Positions 28,412-37,361 of a stretch of 64,000 nt of DNA are shown piece by piece. The first letter of the stretch is position 1. Every line of letters begins with the position of its first letter. The position numbers and the translations under genes are program-made. Origin of the DNA: Mammaliicoccus sciuri. Lineage in GTDB: Bacteria; Bacillota; Bacilli; Staphylococcales; Staphylococcaceae. The stretch covers positions 1-64,000 of the forward strand of contig NZ_PPQD01000017.1 of the NCBI RefSeq assembly GCF_002901825.1. Direction: 5' to 3'. Under the pieces are notes generated by a model. That model was not told the origin of the DNA. It saw only the letters and a program-made list of their open reading frames with translations, and did not search any database.

Positions 28412-28705
28412 ATGAAAAAATTTTTTATAACTTTATTATTAACAATTATAATTGCTTCTGGTGCAGGGATTGTTAAAGCATACCAAGTTAATGTTGATGG
28501 TGGTAGTTGGAACTATGGTGTATCTGATACGTATGTATGGTCTAATTATTATCATGGAAAGAAAGCGCATTATTCAACTGTTATTGGTGCTAATAAGTTT
28601 TCTTCAGGTTATACACCTAAAGGAAGATGGTCTAAGGCATCATCTGTAAGAAGACCAGGTTGGCAAATTTGGAAAGCAAATAAAGCATATTACGGCTTCT
28701 ATTAA
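28412..28705 (+). CDS. Lactococcin 972-family bacteriocin precursor
   Basis: 97 residues: a Sec signal peptide (MKKFFITLLLTIIIASGAGIVKA, given as residues 1-23) and a mature part of about 74 residues rich in Trp, Tyr, Gly and Ser with no cysteine. The mature start VDGGSWNYG and the terminal YGFY fit the lactococcin 972 family, whose founder blocks septum formation by binding lipid II. GGGAGTG precedes the ATG. The next genes are the membrane protein and ATPase always found with this family, which supports the call. Confidence 0.85.
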   Translation: MKKFFITLLLTIIIASGAGIVKAYQVNVDGGSWNYGVSDTYVWSNYYHGKKAHYSTVIGANKFSSGYTPKGRWSKASSVRRPGWQIWKANKAYYGFY

Positions 28706-28730
28706 TGAATTTTATCAATGAGGCTGATAA

Positions 28731-30734
28731 ATGAAAAAAATTACAAAGACTACTATATTTCTTATATTCGGTATTATAACTTTTATATTCTTAAATTTTT
28801 ATAATTATATAGATGATATTAAATTGCCAGGATACAACAAAGCATTAGTCATAGCAAAGTGGGACAAGAAACATAATAAAGAAGAAATAAATAGGTTATT
28901 AGTTAAACTTTCTACTGAACATAATATTTCGATGATTCGAGTAAATGGGAATTATGATGATAATGGTAAAACTAAATATTTATCTCAATATAATTTGAAC
29001 GAGAAACTTAATTTTAATGAAAAAGCATTTAATCGTAACAAGAAATATCAAATTATAAAACCAGATAATAAAATTTTGGGTAAATTAAATTTGGTTGGAA
29101 CAACTTTTTTTATAAAAGAGAATCCCAAAAGTGATTTTTATGAAACATTAGAAGAAAAAGGTTTAACAATTGAAGATTATGAATTTCCATTACATTTAAT
29201 AATATTGGAATATATAAGTACCCATCAATTACCTTCTACTTTCATAATTTTATTAGTAATAATTTTCATAGCTATTTTATATGATCAACTTGCTTCAGTG
29301 AAAGAAATGTCTATTAAACGAATACATGGATTCACATCGTCAAAAAATATAGCTTTACAATTATTAAAAATTACAAAAATCTTTGTTTCACATTTCATAA
29401 TAATAACTTTAATAGCAACTATTGGATTATATTTATATAATCAATTGGCACAAATCAGATATATCTTTTGGTCATATTTAATTTGTGTAGTAATTTTTTA
29501 TATTATTTTGATTATGGTATCGCTAATGTCTTACTGGCTAGTATCTAAACAAACTTTTAATATTCAAAAATATATAAAATTTGAAGGTGTCGGCAATAGG
29601 TTCCAATACTTGCCAAATATAATTAAGTTAATAGTGACTTTAACTTTACTCAATGTTATATCGATTTCAATACATAACTACATAGAAGCGGTTGACATTG
29701 TTAACAGTGAAAAGCATTGGTTTAAGAATAAAGATTTATATATTGCTGAATTGACAACAAATGAAATAGAAACAAGTAAGAAACAGTTTAAATATTCAGA
29801 TCAAGAAGTGATAAATTTATTAAACAAAATTCCTGAAAAGAATTGGATGCTTACATTTCATAGACATTATAATTGGAAAAAATCTGGGGAGAAATATGAT
29901 TTAGATAATGCTATCTATGTAAATAAGACTTTTATTGATAGAAATAAAATTAGTATAGAAAACAAAGAATCAGTAGATTTTTCAAAAATTACAGCACTAA
30001 TTCCTGATAAAGGATTTTCCAAAGAGAATATAAATAAAATAAAAAAAGATTTACAAGAAGAGATTGAATTTTATGATGAAATTGAGAAAGTTCCTAATAA
30101 ACAAAGGTATCTAGATATCAAAGTTCATAAAATAAAAAATAATTATAATTTATTTAACTATAGTACAGGTGTATATAGTAAAGAGGTTATATCTTATAAT
30201 CCAGTAATAATAATATTACCTAAAGGTTATTATCCAATTTCTTTCTATAGTTCTGCTACATCACAAGGGTTATTGCTCTTTAATGATTATGATCTAATTA
30301 AAAGTAAACTAGATAATAATAAGTTTGATACAGAAATTCAAGGTTTGACTAATGCTTATAGTAGTGTATTGACTGAATATAATAAAATAAAACGTAATCT
30401 ATTTGTTTCTGTTACTACCTCTATACTAGGAATCATAATATTAATTTCAGTATATCTATTTATTATTAATATTTATTGTGATAGAGAGAAAAAAGTGATA
30501 TTTGTAAGAACTATTCATGGAGATTCTTTTTTTAAAAAGCATATAAGTTTTGTGATAAATAGTTTAGTTTCTACATTTATAGCATTATTTATTGTGAATT
30601 TTTTTGATATTGTAGAAATTTCATTCAAATTAATGATTTCAATTATTCTATTCGAATTACTTACTGTCATGATTTTTATTAATCGATATGAATATCATTT
30701 GTTGAAAGATGCAAGAAGAGGTGAGACTCAATAA
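28731..30734 (+). CDS. Bacteriocin-associated integral membrane protein (DUF1430 type)
   Basis: 667 residues: an N-terminal helix (7-25), an external domain, a cluster of four helices (about 165-320), a large external domain (320-555) and three C-terminal helices. This matches the seven- to eight-helix membrane proteins linked to lactococcin 972 peptides, permease-like partners of the downstream ATPase thought to give export or immunity. It ends in ATGA, overlapping the next start. Base composition is very AT-rich, unlike core genes, suggesting transfer. Confidence 0.82.
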   Translation: MKKITKTTIFLIFGIITFIFLNFYNYIDDIKLPGYNKALVIAKWDKKHNKEEINRLLVKLSTEHNISMIRVNGNYDDNGKTKYLSQYNLNEKLNFNEKAFNRNKKYQIIKPDNKILGKLNLVGTTFFIKENPKSDFYETLEEKGLTIEDYEFPLHLIILEYISTHQLPSTFIILLVIIFIAILYDQLASVKEMSIKRIHGFTSSKNIALQLLKITKIFVSHFIIITLIATIGLYLYNQLAQIRYIFWSYLICVVIFYIILIMVSLMSYWLVSKQTFNIQKYIKFEGVGNRFQYLPNIIKLIVTLTLLNVISISIHNYIEAVDIVNSEKHWFKNKDLYIAELTTNEIETSKKQFKYSDQEVINLLNKIPEKNWMLTFHRHYNWKKSGEKYDLDNAIYVNKTFIDRNKISIENKESVDFSKITALIPDKGFSKENINKIKKDLQEEIEFYDEIEKVPNKQRYLDIKVHKIKNNYNLFNYSTGVYSKEVISYNPVIIILPKGYYPISFYSSATSQGLLLFNDYDLIKSKLDNNKFDTEIQGLTNAYSSVLTEYNKIKRNLFVSVTTSILGIIILISVYLFIINIYCDREKKVIFVRTIHGDSFFKKHISFVINSLVSTFIALFIVNFFDIVEISFKLMISIILFELLTVMIFINRYEYHLLKDARRGETQ

Positions 30735-31096
30735 TGAAAAAGTTAATTTATACATTAATAGCAAGCATTATGATAATTTGTGTAATTTTATTTACGATGA
30801 AAAATATTGATGAAAAATTAGATGTAGTAAATCCCTTTGTTAAAAGAGGTTGGAGTTATGCTAAGGTTCCATATAGTAGCGATGCTGAACATTTAAGTAA
30901 ACAAGAAATTATAAATATCCAAGATTATAAAGATATTGAATCTTATGATGAAAATGGTCATAAAAACAACTATTTATTGGACTTTAAAGGTTATAGCCCT
31001 TCTGAACAATATGTCAAAATTGATCACAAAGGTAAATGGGTTTATTTTATAGAATATATCAGTAAATCTGAGTATGAGAAGATGATTAATCAATGA
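30734..31096 (+). CDS. YxeA-like (DUF1093) secreted or anchored protein
   Basis: 120 residues: an N-terminal membrane anchor (about 3-23) and a small beta-rich domain with YDENGHKNNYLLDF and EQYVKI that resembles the YxeA family, which in Firmicutes accompanies antimicrobial peptide ABC transporters. It overlaps both neighbours by 1-4 bases, so it belongs to the bacteriocin operon. Its role is unknown; self-protection is a guess. The family assignment is tentative. Confidence 0.6.
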   Translation: MKKLIYTLIASIMIICVILFTMKNIDEKLDVVNPFVKRGWSYAKVPYSSDAEHLSKQEIINIQDYKDIESYDENGHKNNYLLDFKGYSPSEQYVKIDHKGKWVYFIEYISKSEYEKMINQ

Positions 31097-31725
31097 TCCG
31101 TGTAAATAATTTAAGAAAACAATTTAATGGTGTTAATTTATTTAGTGATTTGAGTTTGAATATTAGCAAAGGTGAAATGGTCGCCATAACTGGGAGAAGT
31201 GGTTCGGGAAAATCCACTTTATTGGGTTGTATGTGTGGCTTAGAAAAAATTGATGGTGGTACTATTTATATTGATGGTGATGACATAACTAAGATGAAAC
31301 GTAAACATAAGATGCTTTTATATCGAAATAAGTTAGGCTATTTGTTTCAAAACTACGCACTTATTACACATGAAACGATTGAATATAATTTGGACATCGT
31401 ACTAACTTATAAAAAATTGAGTAAATCACAGAAAAAAGTATTGAAAAATGAGGTCATGAAAAAAGTAGGATTAAATAAACCACTTAATACTAAGATTTAT
31501 ACGTTAAGTGGAGGAGAACAACAGAGAGTCGCGATTGCTAGGTTACTATTAAAAGAACCTCTAATAATTTTTGCAGATGAGCCAACAGGTGCTTTAGACA
31601 ATGATAATAAATATAAAATACTTGAACTTTTATCAGAATTTAAAGGTAAATCTACTATATTAATTGTTACGCATGACGAGGAAGTTATGAAATATTGTGA
31701 TAGAAATATACAACTTGCTACATGA
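31093..31725 (+). CDS. ABC transporter ATP-binding protein of the bacteriocin operon
   Basis: 210 residues: Walker A GRSGSGKST (34-42), Q-loop YLFQNY, signature LSGGEQQR and Walker B IIFADEPTGALD. The small MacB/LolD-like type matches the 'lactococcin 972 group' export/immunity ATPase. It overlaps the YxeA-like gene by 4 bases and likely energises the 667-residue membrane protein. A terminator follows. Confidence 0.88.
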   Translation: MIRVNNLRKQFNGVNLFSDLSLNISKGEMVAITGRSGSGKSTLLGCMCGLEKIDGGTIYIDGDDITKMKRKHKMLLYRNKLGYLFQNYALITHETIEYNLDIVLTYKKLSKSQKKVLKNEVMKKVGLNKPLNTKIYTLSGGEQQRVAIARLLLKEPLIIFADEPTGALDNDNKYKILELLSEFKGKSTILIVTHDEEVMKYCDRNIQLAT

Positions 31726-31745
31726 ATGAGTTGATACACATATAA

Positions 31746-31785
31746 AACGGCTAGGACATTATTATTTGTCATAGCCGTTATTTTT
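31746..31785 (+). terminator. Terminator of the bacteriocin operon
   Basis: AACGGCTA.GACA pairs with TGTC.TAGCCGTT over an 8-base loop, then a T run. Confidence 0.88.
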
Positions 31786-31811
31786 TATGAGTTGAAAAGA
31801 ATGGTGGATTT

Positions 31812-32000
31812 AGTAACAAAAGTCTGTGGAACTGTAACTAAGGGCGTCCATAGTAACAAAAGTCTGTGGAACTGTAACTAAGGGCGTCCATAGTAACAAA
31901 AGTCGTAGGAAGTGTAACTAAGGAGGTCCATAGTAACTAAAATCGTACGAAGTGTAACTAAGGAGGCCTATAATTACAAAACGTATTAGAAGTGTAACGA
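31812..32000. repeat. Tandem hairpin array B (5 units, 40-bp period)
   Basis: Units start at 31812, 31852, 31892, 31932 and 31972. Each has AGTAACA or a variant, 14 bases, then TGTAACT, a 7-base inverted repeat with one mismatch. The first two units are identical; later ones diverge. The 379-base gap contains the bacteriocin terminator, this array and the start region of the DUF72 gene. Confidence 0.92.
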
Positions 32001-32104
32001 ACGACATAAAATTCTTTACTGCTCATTCATAGTTTTACATAATTTTAATCAAACAAACTGAACTATAAATACTCTGTGTGGTATGATGAGTATGGTGATG
32101 AAAT

Positions 32105-32953
32105 ATGATAAAAATTGGCCTAACTGGATGGGGAGATCATGATTCTTTATATGAGGACCTGTCTAATAAAAAAGATAAGTTAAAAGCATATGCTGCTCAT
32201 TTCCCTATTGTGGAATTAGATGCAACTTATTATGCGATTCAACCGCAACGAAATATTGAAAAATGGATTCGGGAAACGCCTAATAATTTTAAGTTTGTTG
32301 TTAAGATTCATCAGGCGTTAACAGGTCATGCTGAGGTTACTGATTTTGCTGAGGACAAAATGACATTATTTAATTTATTTAAAGATTCGATGGCACCGTT
32401 GAAAGCATCAGGAAAGTTAGCGATGATTCTCGTACAGTTCCCACCTTGGTTTGATTTACAACCTCAAAATATTAATTATTTACGTTATGTACGTGAGCAA
32501 TTAAAAGATTTTGATGTTTGTATCGAATTCCGTAATCGTACTTGGTTTAAAGAAGATGTTAAAGAGTATACGTTGGAATTTTTAACCGAAATGAAATTTA
32601 TTCATAGCGTTTGTGATGAACCGCAGAGTGGGGAAGGGTCTATACCACTAATAAATCGTATTACGCATGATGTTGCTTTCGTCCGTTACCATGGTAGAAA
32701 TGTAAACGGATGGACGAAGAAAGATATGACAGATCAAGAGTGGCGTGATGTCAGATATTTATATGATTATAATGAAGCAGAACTTAAAGAGTTAGCTGAT
32801 AAAGTTAAAATTTTAGAGCATAAAGCGAAAGATGTTTATGTAGTATTTAATAATAATTCTGGTGGACATGCTGCACAAAATGCCAAAACTTACCAAAAGT
32901 TATTAGATATAGAATACGAAGGTTTAGCGCCTAAGCAACTTAAATTATTTTAG
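32105..32953 (+). CDS. DUF72 family protein (YunF-like)
   Basis: 282 residues of the DUF72 TIM-barrel-like family: N-terminal IKIGLTGWGDHDSLY, VELDATYYAIQ, VQFPPWF, EFRNRTWF and FNNNSGGHAAQNA near the C-terminus, all conserved in the family. Biochemical function unknown. It heads a tightly spaced set with a TauE-type permease and a YunD-type nucleotidase, in the same order as yunF-yunE-yunD of Bacillus in reverse numbering. Confidence 0.9.
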   Translation: MIKIGLTGWGDHDSLYEDLSNKKDKLKAYAAHFPIVELDATYYAIQPQRNIEKWIRETPNNFKFVVKIHQALTGHAEVTDFAEDKMTLFNLFKDSMAPLKASGKLAMILVQFPPWFDLQPQNINYLRYVREQLKDFDVCIEFRNRTWFKEDVKEYTLEFLTEMKFIHSVCDEPQSGEGSIPLINRITHDVAFVRYHGRNVNGWTKKDMTDQEWRDVRYLYDYNEAELKELADKVKILEHKAKDVYVVFNNNSGGHAAQNAKTYQKLLDIEYEGLAPKQLKLF

Positions 32954-32964
32954 AGGTGACAGGT

Positions 32965-33786
32965 ATGGCATATTTAGTGTTAATTATTATAGGTGTATCG
33001 TCTGCAATATTAGGGGCGCTAGTTGGAATTGGTGGCGGAATTATTATTGTTCCTTCACTCGTATACTTTGGTATAGACCATCAATTATTGTCTGGTATGA
33101 CACCACAAAGAGCGATTGGTACATCATCAGTTATTTTAATTACAACGGGTTTAACAGCAACATTAGGTTATTTGAAAACGAAGCAAGTTGATGTAAAAAA
33201 TGGATTAATATTCTTGATTGGTATCATTCCAGGTGCTTTACTTGGTGCATATTTAAGTAAGTATTTTACTTTAGATTCATTTAATTTATACTTTGGTATT
33301 TTCTTAATCTTTATTTCTATCGTATTAATGATACGTAATCATATGAAACCAATAAAGTACTTCCAACGAGAAAAGTATTTAAAATCATTTACAGATAGAT
33401 ATGGTGAACATCATAAATACGGTGTACCACCGTTTGTCGCTATTGTTTCATCATTTATTGTTGGTATAACGACTGGTTTATTCGGTATCGGTGGTGGTGC
33501 ATTGATGACACCATTGATGATTATTGTATTTAGATTCCCTCCACATGTTGCTGTTGGTACAAGTATGATGATGATATTTTTCTCAAGTTTATCAAGTTCT
33601 GTCAGCCACATTGTGCAAGGTAATGTACTTTGGGTACATGCGATTGTATTGATTATTTCAAGTTACTTTGGTGCAAAAATTGGTGTAAGAATAAATAGTA
33701 GAATGAAGTCAGACACTGTCGTTTTAATTTTAAGATTTACAATGTTAATCTTAGGTATATATTTGATTATAAAAAGTGTTTTATAA
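32965..33786 (+). CDS. TauE/SafE-family membrane permease (YunE-like)
   Basis: 273 residues, about eight helices in two repeats, each with the glycine-rich motif GIGGG (GALVGIGGGIIIVP and GLFGIGGGALMTP). The family exports sulfite or related small anions; the substrate here is unknown. ATG at 32965 follows GAGGTGA; the coding region starts 11 bases after the DUF72 stop. Confidence 0.88.
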   Translation: MAYLVLIIIGVSSAILGALVGIGGGIIIVPSLVYFGIDHQLLSGMTPQRAIGTSSVILITTGLTATLGYLKTKQVDVKNGLIFLIGIIPGALLGAYLSKYFTLDSFNLYFGIFLIFISIVLMIRNHMKPIKYFQREKYLKSFTDRYGEHHKYGVPPFVAIVSSFIVGITTGLFGIGGGALMTPLMIIVFRFPPHVAVGTSMMMIFFSSLSSSVSHIVQGNVLWVHAIVLIISSYFGAKIGVRINSRMKSDTVVLILRFTMLILGIYLIIKSVL

Positions 33787-33798
33787 GGAGTTGGATTT

Positions 33799-35130
33799 GT
33801 GAAGCTCACGATATTTCATACAAATGATATACACAGTCATTTAAATACATATGCCAAAATATCTCAGTATATTAAAGATGAAAGAAGTCGTTATCAGCAT
33901 GATACACTTTATATTGATATAGGTGATCATATAGATTTATTTCATCCTTTAACAGAAGCATCACAAGGTAGAGAAAATGTTAATATTTTAAATGACAGTC
34001 ACGTAGATGTTGTAACAATAGGTAACAATGAAGGTATGACAATATCTCATGATGCCTTGAACCACTTATATGATGAAGCTCAGTTCGATGTAACTTGCTG
34101 TAATTTATTTGATTTAGAAGGTAATTTACCGAATCATATAACTTCTCATGTTGTTAAAGATATTAATGGTATTAAAGTATGCATGATTGGTTTGACAGCA
34201 CCTTTTAATCATATTTATGAAAGACTTGATTGGAAAGTGACGTCACCATTACTTGCGCTAAAGAATGAAATTGAACAAGTGGAAGAATCATATGACGTAC
34301 TGCTCGTATTAAGTCATGTTGGTATCTTCTTTGATGAGCAAATTTGCAAAGAATGTCCGGAAGTAGACATTATTTTCGGCGCACATACACATCATTATTT
34401 TGAAAATGGTGAAGAACAAAATGGTGTGTTGATGGCTGCAGCTGGTAAATATGGGCATTATGTTGGTAAAGTAGATTTAGTTATTGAAAATCAAAAAGTT
34501 ATTCATAAAGAAGCGGAAATTATTAATTCTGACTTAATTGAAGAAGTACCAAATGATTATGAAGAAAAAGGTAAGGCATTATTAAATAAACCGATACTTA
34601 AAGGTAATTTTTCATTACCACGTCGTCTTAACAGTGCAAGTTATACAACGGACTTATTATGCGAAAGTGTATTAGAATTTACAGGAGCAGACTGTGCAAT
34701 TATTAATGCAGGTCTTATTGTTAAAGGTAAGACGGGTAATGAGTTAACAGAATACGATATTCATCAAATGTTACCGCATCCTATAAACACTGTTTCAGTA
34801 GTTTTAAGAGGCGCGGAACTTAAACAAATTATATATAAACCGATGGAACAGTCCTATATGGATGAAGTAGCATTTGGATTTGGCTTTAGAGGAGATATTT
34901 TTGGAGGATATGTATTTAAAAATATCGGCTATATTGAGTCTACAGGTCAATGTTTTGTGAATGGAAAAGAAATAGAAGATCACGAACAATATAAGCTCGG
35001 TACAATTGATATGTACACATTCGGAAGATACTTCCCAATATTGAAAGATATGAATGTAAATTATATTATGCCAGAGTTTTTAAGAAATATTTTTGAACAA
35101 AAGTTATTACAACATAAAAAGAAAGTGTAA
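33799..35130 (+). CDS. Bifunctional metallophosphatase/5'-nucleotidase (YunD-like)
   Basis: 443 residues: an N-terminal calcineurin-like phosphatase domain with HTNDIHSHL, IDIGDHID, GNNEG, LSHVG and GAHTHH metal-binding motifs, then a 5'-nucleotidase C-terminal domain. No signal peptide is visible, so it is probably cytosolic, unlike many surface nucleotidases. GTG start after AAGGAG. It precedes lipA by 76 bases. Confidence 0.92.
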   Translation: MKLTIFHTNDIHSHLNTYAKISQYIKDERSRYQHDTLYIDIGDHIDLFHPLTEASQGRENVNILNDSHVDVVTIGNNEGMTISHDALNHLYDEAQFDVTCCNLFDLEGNLPNHITSHVVKDINGIKVCMIGLTAPFNHIYERLDWKVTSPLLALKNEIEQVEESYDVLLVLSHVGIFFDEQICKECPEVDIIFGAHTHHYFENGEEQNGVLMAAAGKYGHYVGKVDLVIENQKVIHKEAEIINSDLIEEVPNDYEEKGKALLNKPILKGNFSLPRRLNSASYTTDLLCESVLEFTGADCAIINAGLIVKGKTGNELTEYDIHQMLPHPINTVSVVLRGAELKQIIYKPMEQSYMDEVAFGFGFRGDIFGGYVFKNIGYIESTGQCFVNGKEIEDHEQYKLGTIDMYTFGRYFPILKDMNVNYIMPEFLRNIFEQKLLQHKKKV

Positions 35131-35206
35131 TGAGCATTTAAATTTATATGTATATTCGTTATAATATATAAAGATGAAAATTAATAATAGAAGGGTGTTC
35201 ACGTAT

Positions 35207-36124
35207 ATGGCTACTAAAAATGAAGAAATATTACGTAAACCAGACTGGTTAAAAATAAAATTAAACACGAATAAGAATTACACAGGCTTGAAGAAAATGA
35301 TGCGTGAGAAGAATCTTCATACAGTTTGTGAAGAAGCTAAATGTCCAAATATTCACGAATGTTGGGGAGAAAGACGTACAGCTACATTTATGATTTTAGG
35401 TGCAGTTTGTACGAGAGCATGTCGTTTCTGTGCAGTTAAAACAGGTCTTCCAAATGAGTTAGATCTAGATGAACCACAACGTGTAGCAGAATCAGTTCAA
35501 CTTATGAACTTAAAACACGTTGTTATTACAGCAGTAGCAAGAGATGACTTGAAAGATGCTGGTTCTAACGTTTATGCAGAAACAGTACGTAAAGTAAGAG
35601 AGTTAAATCCATATACAACGATTGAAATTTTACCATCAGATATGGGTGGTAGTTATGAAGCATTAGAAACATTAATGGCTTCTAAACCAGATATTTTAAA
35701 CCACAATATCGAAACAGTTAGACGCTTAACACCAAGAGTTAGAGCACGTGCAAAATACGATCGTACATTAGAATTCTTAAGAAGATCTAAAGAAATGTAC
35801 CCAGATATTCCTACAAAATCTAGCTTAATGGTTGGACTTGGTGAAACAGTTGAAGAAATTTATGAAACAATGGATGATTTACGTGCAAACGACGTAGATA
35901 TTATGACAATCGGTCAATATTTACAACCATCACGTAAACATTTAAATGTGCAAAAATACTACACACCTTTAGAATTTGGTAAATTAAGAAAAGTAGCTAT
36001 GGAAAAAGGCTTTAAACATTGCCAAGCTGGTCCAATGGTACGTAGTTCTTATCACGCAGATGAACAAGTTAATGAAGCTGCTAAACAAAAACATATTCTA
36101 GGTGAACAAGCACTTAATAACTAA
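35207..36124 (+). CDS. lipA: Lipoyl synthase
   Basis: A 305-residue radical SAM enzyme that inserts two sulfur atoms into octanoyl chains on lipoyl domains such as GcvH. Both cluster motifs are intact: auxiliary Cys41, Cys46, Cys52 ([12 protein letters not shown]) and radical SAM Cys68, Cys72, Cys75 (CTRACRFC). The C-terminal RSSYHAD contains the conserved Ser. ATG 35207 follows AAGGGTG and gives the family's usual length; an ATG at 35174 lacks a ribosome site. Confidence 0.97.
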   Translation: MATKNEEILRKPDWLKIKLNTNKNYTGLKKMMREKNLHTVCEEAKCPNIHECWGERRTATFMILGAVCTRACRFCAVKTGLPNELDLDEPQRVAESVQLMNLKHVVITAVARDDLKDAGSNVYAETVRKVRELNPYTTIEILPSDMGGSYEALETLMASKPDILNHNIETVRRLTPRVRARAKYDRTLEFLRRSKEMYPDIPTKSSLMVGLGETVEEIYETMDDLRANDVDIMTIGQYLQPSRKHLNVQKYYTPLEFGKLRKVAMEKGFKHCQAGPMVRSSYHADEQVNEAAKQKHILGEQALNN

Positions 36125-36136
36125 TAAGGTGATTGA

Positions 36137-36619
36137 ATGTTAACTAAAATAGAAAATAACTATTTTGAAGTGATTAAAGATGATCAGAAATCTTTCAATG
36201 AAGAACAATTTACATCACGTTATTCTGAAATTCTAGATAAATATGATTTTATTGTTGGTGACTTTGGTTACGAGCAACTTCGTTTAAAAGGCTTTTATCA
36301 TGATTCTAATAAAAAAAGTGATGCAAATAAGCGATTCTCTGCTATTCAAGATTATATATTAGAGTATTGTAATTTTGGATGTAAATATTTTGTGTTGAGA
36401 CGATTATCTAAATCTGAGATATCTAAATTAACAGCAGAAGAAGCAACTTTCATAGATGAAGAACATAAATTAGAAGATGTTAAAATAGAGCCAACAATTC
36501 AGCAAAACACTAAACAAGAGCAACAAAACAAACAACAAGAAGCTGAAACAGTAGAAATAGAAGAAGACGTAATTGAAGAACAACCTACATCTAAAAATAC
36601 TTTAAAAGATTATTTATAA
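36137..36619 (+). CDS. yutD: YutD family (DUF1027) protein
   Basis: 160 residues: a conserved N-terminal domain (about 1-95, YDFIVGDFGYEQLRLKGFY and YCNFGCKYFVLRR) and a Gln/Glu-rich low-complexity tail. Always near lipA in Firmicutes. Function unknown. It lies 12 bases after lipA and ends at a terminator. Confidence 0.88.
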   Translation: MLTKIENNYFEVIKDDQKSFNEEQFTSRYSEILDKYDFIVGDFGYEQLRLKGFYHDSNKKSDANKRFSAIQDYILEYCNFGCKYFVLRRLSKSEISKLTAEEATFIDEEHKLEDVKIEPTIQQNTKQEQQNKQQEAETVEIEEDVIEEQPTSKNTLKDYL

Positions 36620-36622
36620 ACG

Positions 36623-36652
36623 AAAGAGCCCGGAATTTTTCCGGGCTCTTTT
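36623..36652 (+). terminator. Terminator after yutD
   Basis: AAAGAGCCCGGAA pairs with TTCCGGGCTCTTT over a 3-base loop, then TTGT. Confidence 0.9.
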
Positions 36653-36717
36653 GTATTGAGCTATAGCGAGATTGTGAATATTTTTGTATGAAGTTGTTTA
36701 TATGATATAGGTGCGTT

Positions 36718-36950
36718 AGTAACAAAAATCGGTCGAAGTGTAACTAAGGGTGTCTATAGTAACAAAAATCGGTCGAAGTGTAACTAAGGGTGTCTATAGT
36801 AACAAAAGTCAGTCGAAATGTTACTATGGAGTGTCTTATTTACAAAACTACTGAGAATTGTAATTACTGGACTTCTTATTTGCACTTTCGACCAGAACTG
36901 CAAATAACGGCATCAGTATTTGCACTTTCGACCAGAACTGCAAATAACGC
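36718..36950. repeat. Tandem hairpin array C (4 + 2 units, 40-bp period, two stem types)
   Basis: Four AGTAACA-type units start at 36718, 36758, 36798 and 36838 (the last decayed). The third has perfect arms AGTAACA/TGTTACT around 14 bases. Two further units near 36877 and 36917 have perfect 8-base arms TATTTGCA/TGCAAATA around a 14-base loop whose TTCGACC core is the reverse complement of the GGTCGAA core in the first type. The gap lies between convergent genes. Confidence 0.92.
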
Positions 36951-36983
36951 TCACACTATATTAATTACAAACGCAATTCAATT

Positions 36984-37253
36984 TTATATATCTATAACAT
37001 CATGTAAATATTCTGTTACTTCTTCGCCTTCTTCTTTTGTTAAACCGAGGATGTGACTTATATAGCCATCTTCTTCTAAGTCATCCTTACCGATAATACC
37101 AAATGTATTGTTTTGGGTATTAAGTACCATTGTTTTTCCATAATGTCTATCTGTATAAATCAGTGTCAAGTCATAGCGACTGTGTTCACCGACAAATCCT
37201 ACAAATTGTATTTTCGCTTCATCTTGCTCGTCATATAAGAACATATCTATCAT
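36984..37253 (-). CDS. DUF3055 family protein
   Basis: 89 residues, acidic, soluble, no cysteine; MFLYDEQDEAKIQFVGFVG and LTLIYTDRHYGKTMV fit the DUF3055 family found next to yutD/yutE in Firmicutes. Function unknown. AGGAGTCG ribosome site on the minus strand; divergent from the DUF86 gene. Confidence 0.82.
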   Translation of the reverse strand: MIDMFLYDEQDEAKIQFVGFVGEHSRYDLTLIYTDRHYGKTMVLNTQNNTFGIIGKDDLEEDGYISHILGLTKEEGEEVTEYLHDVIDI

Positions 37254-37361
37254 GTTTAGCGACTCCTTTTTAAAAATCTTTCTTTACTTGTATAGTATAC
37301 AGAGCAATGCCCTACAATTCAAAATTATGATATGATGATATATGGATAGGAGGTCTTCTAC

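Noticed and set aside
31812-32000. CRISPR array (direct repeats with regular spacing); same for arrays C, D and E
   Set aside because: The segments between repeated arms are themselves repeated, periods are too short (40-41 bp), and no cas gene is present.
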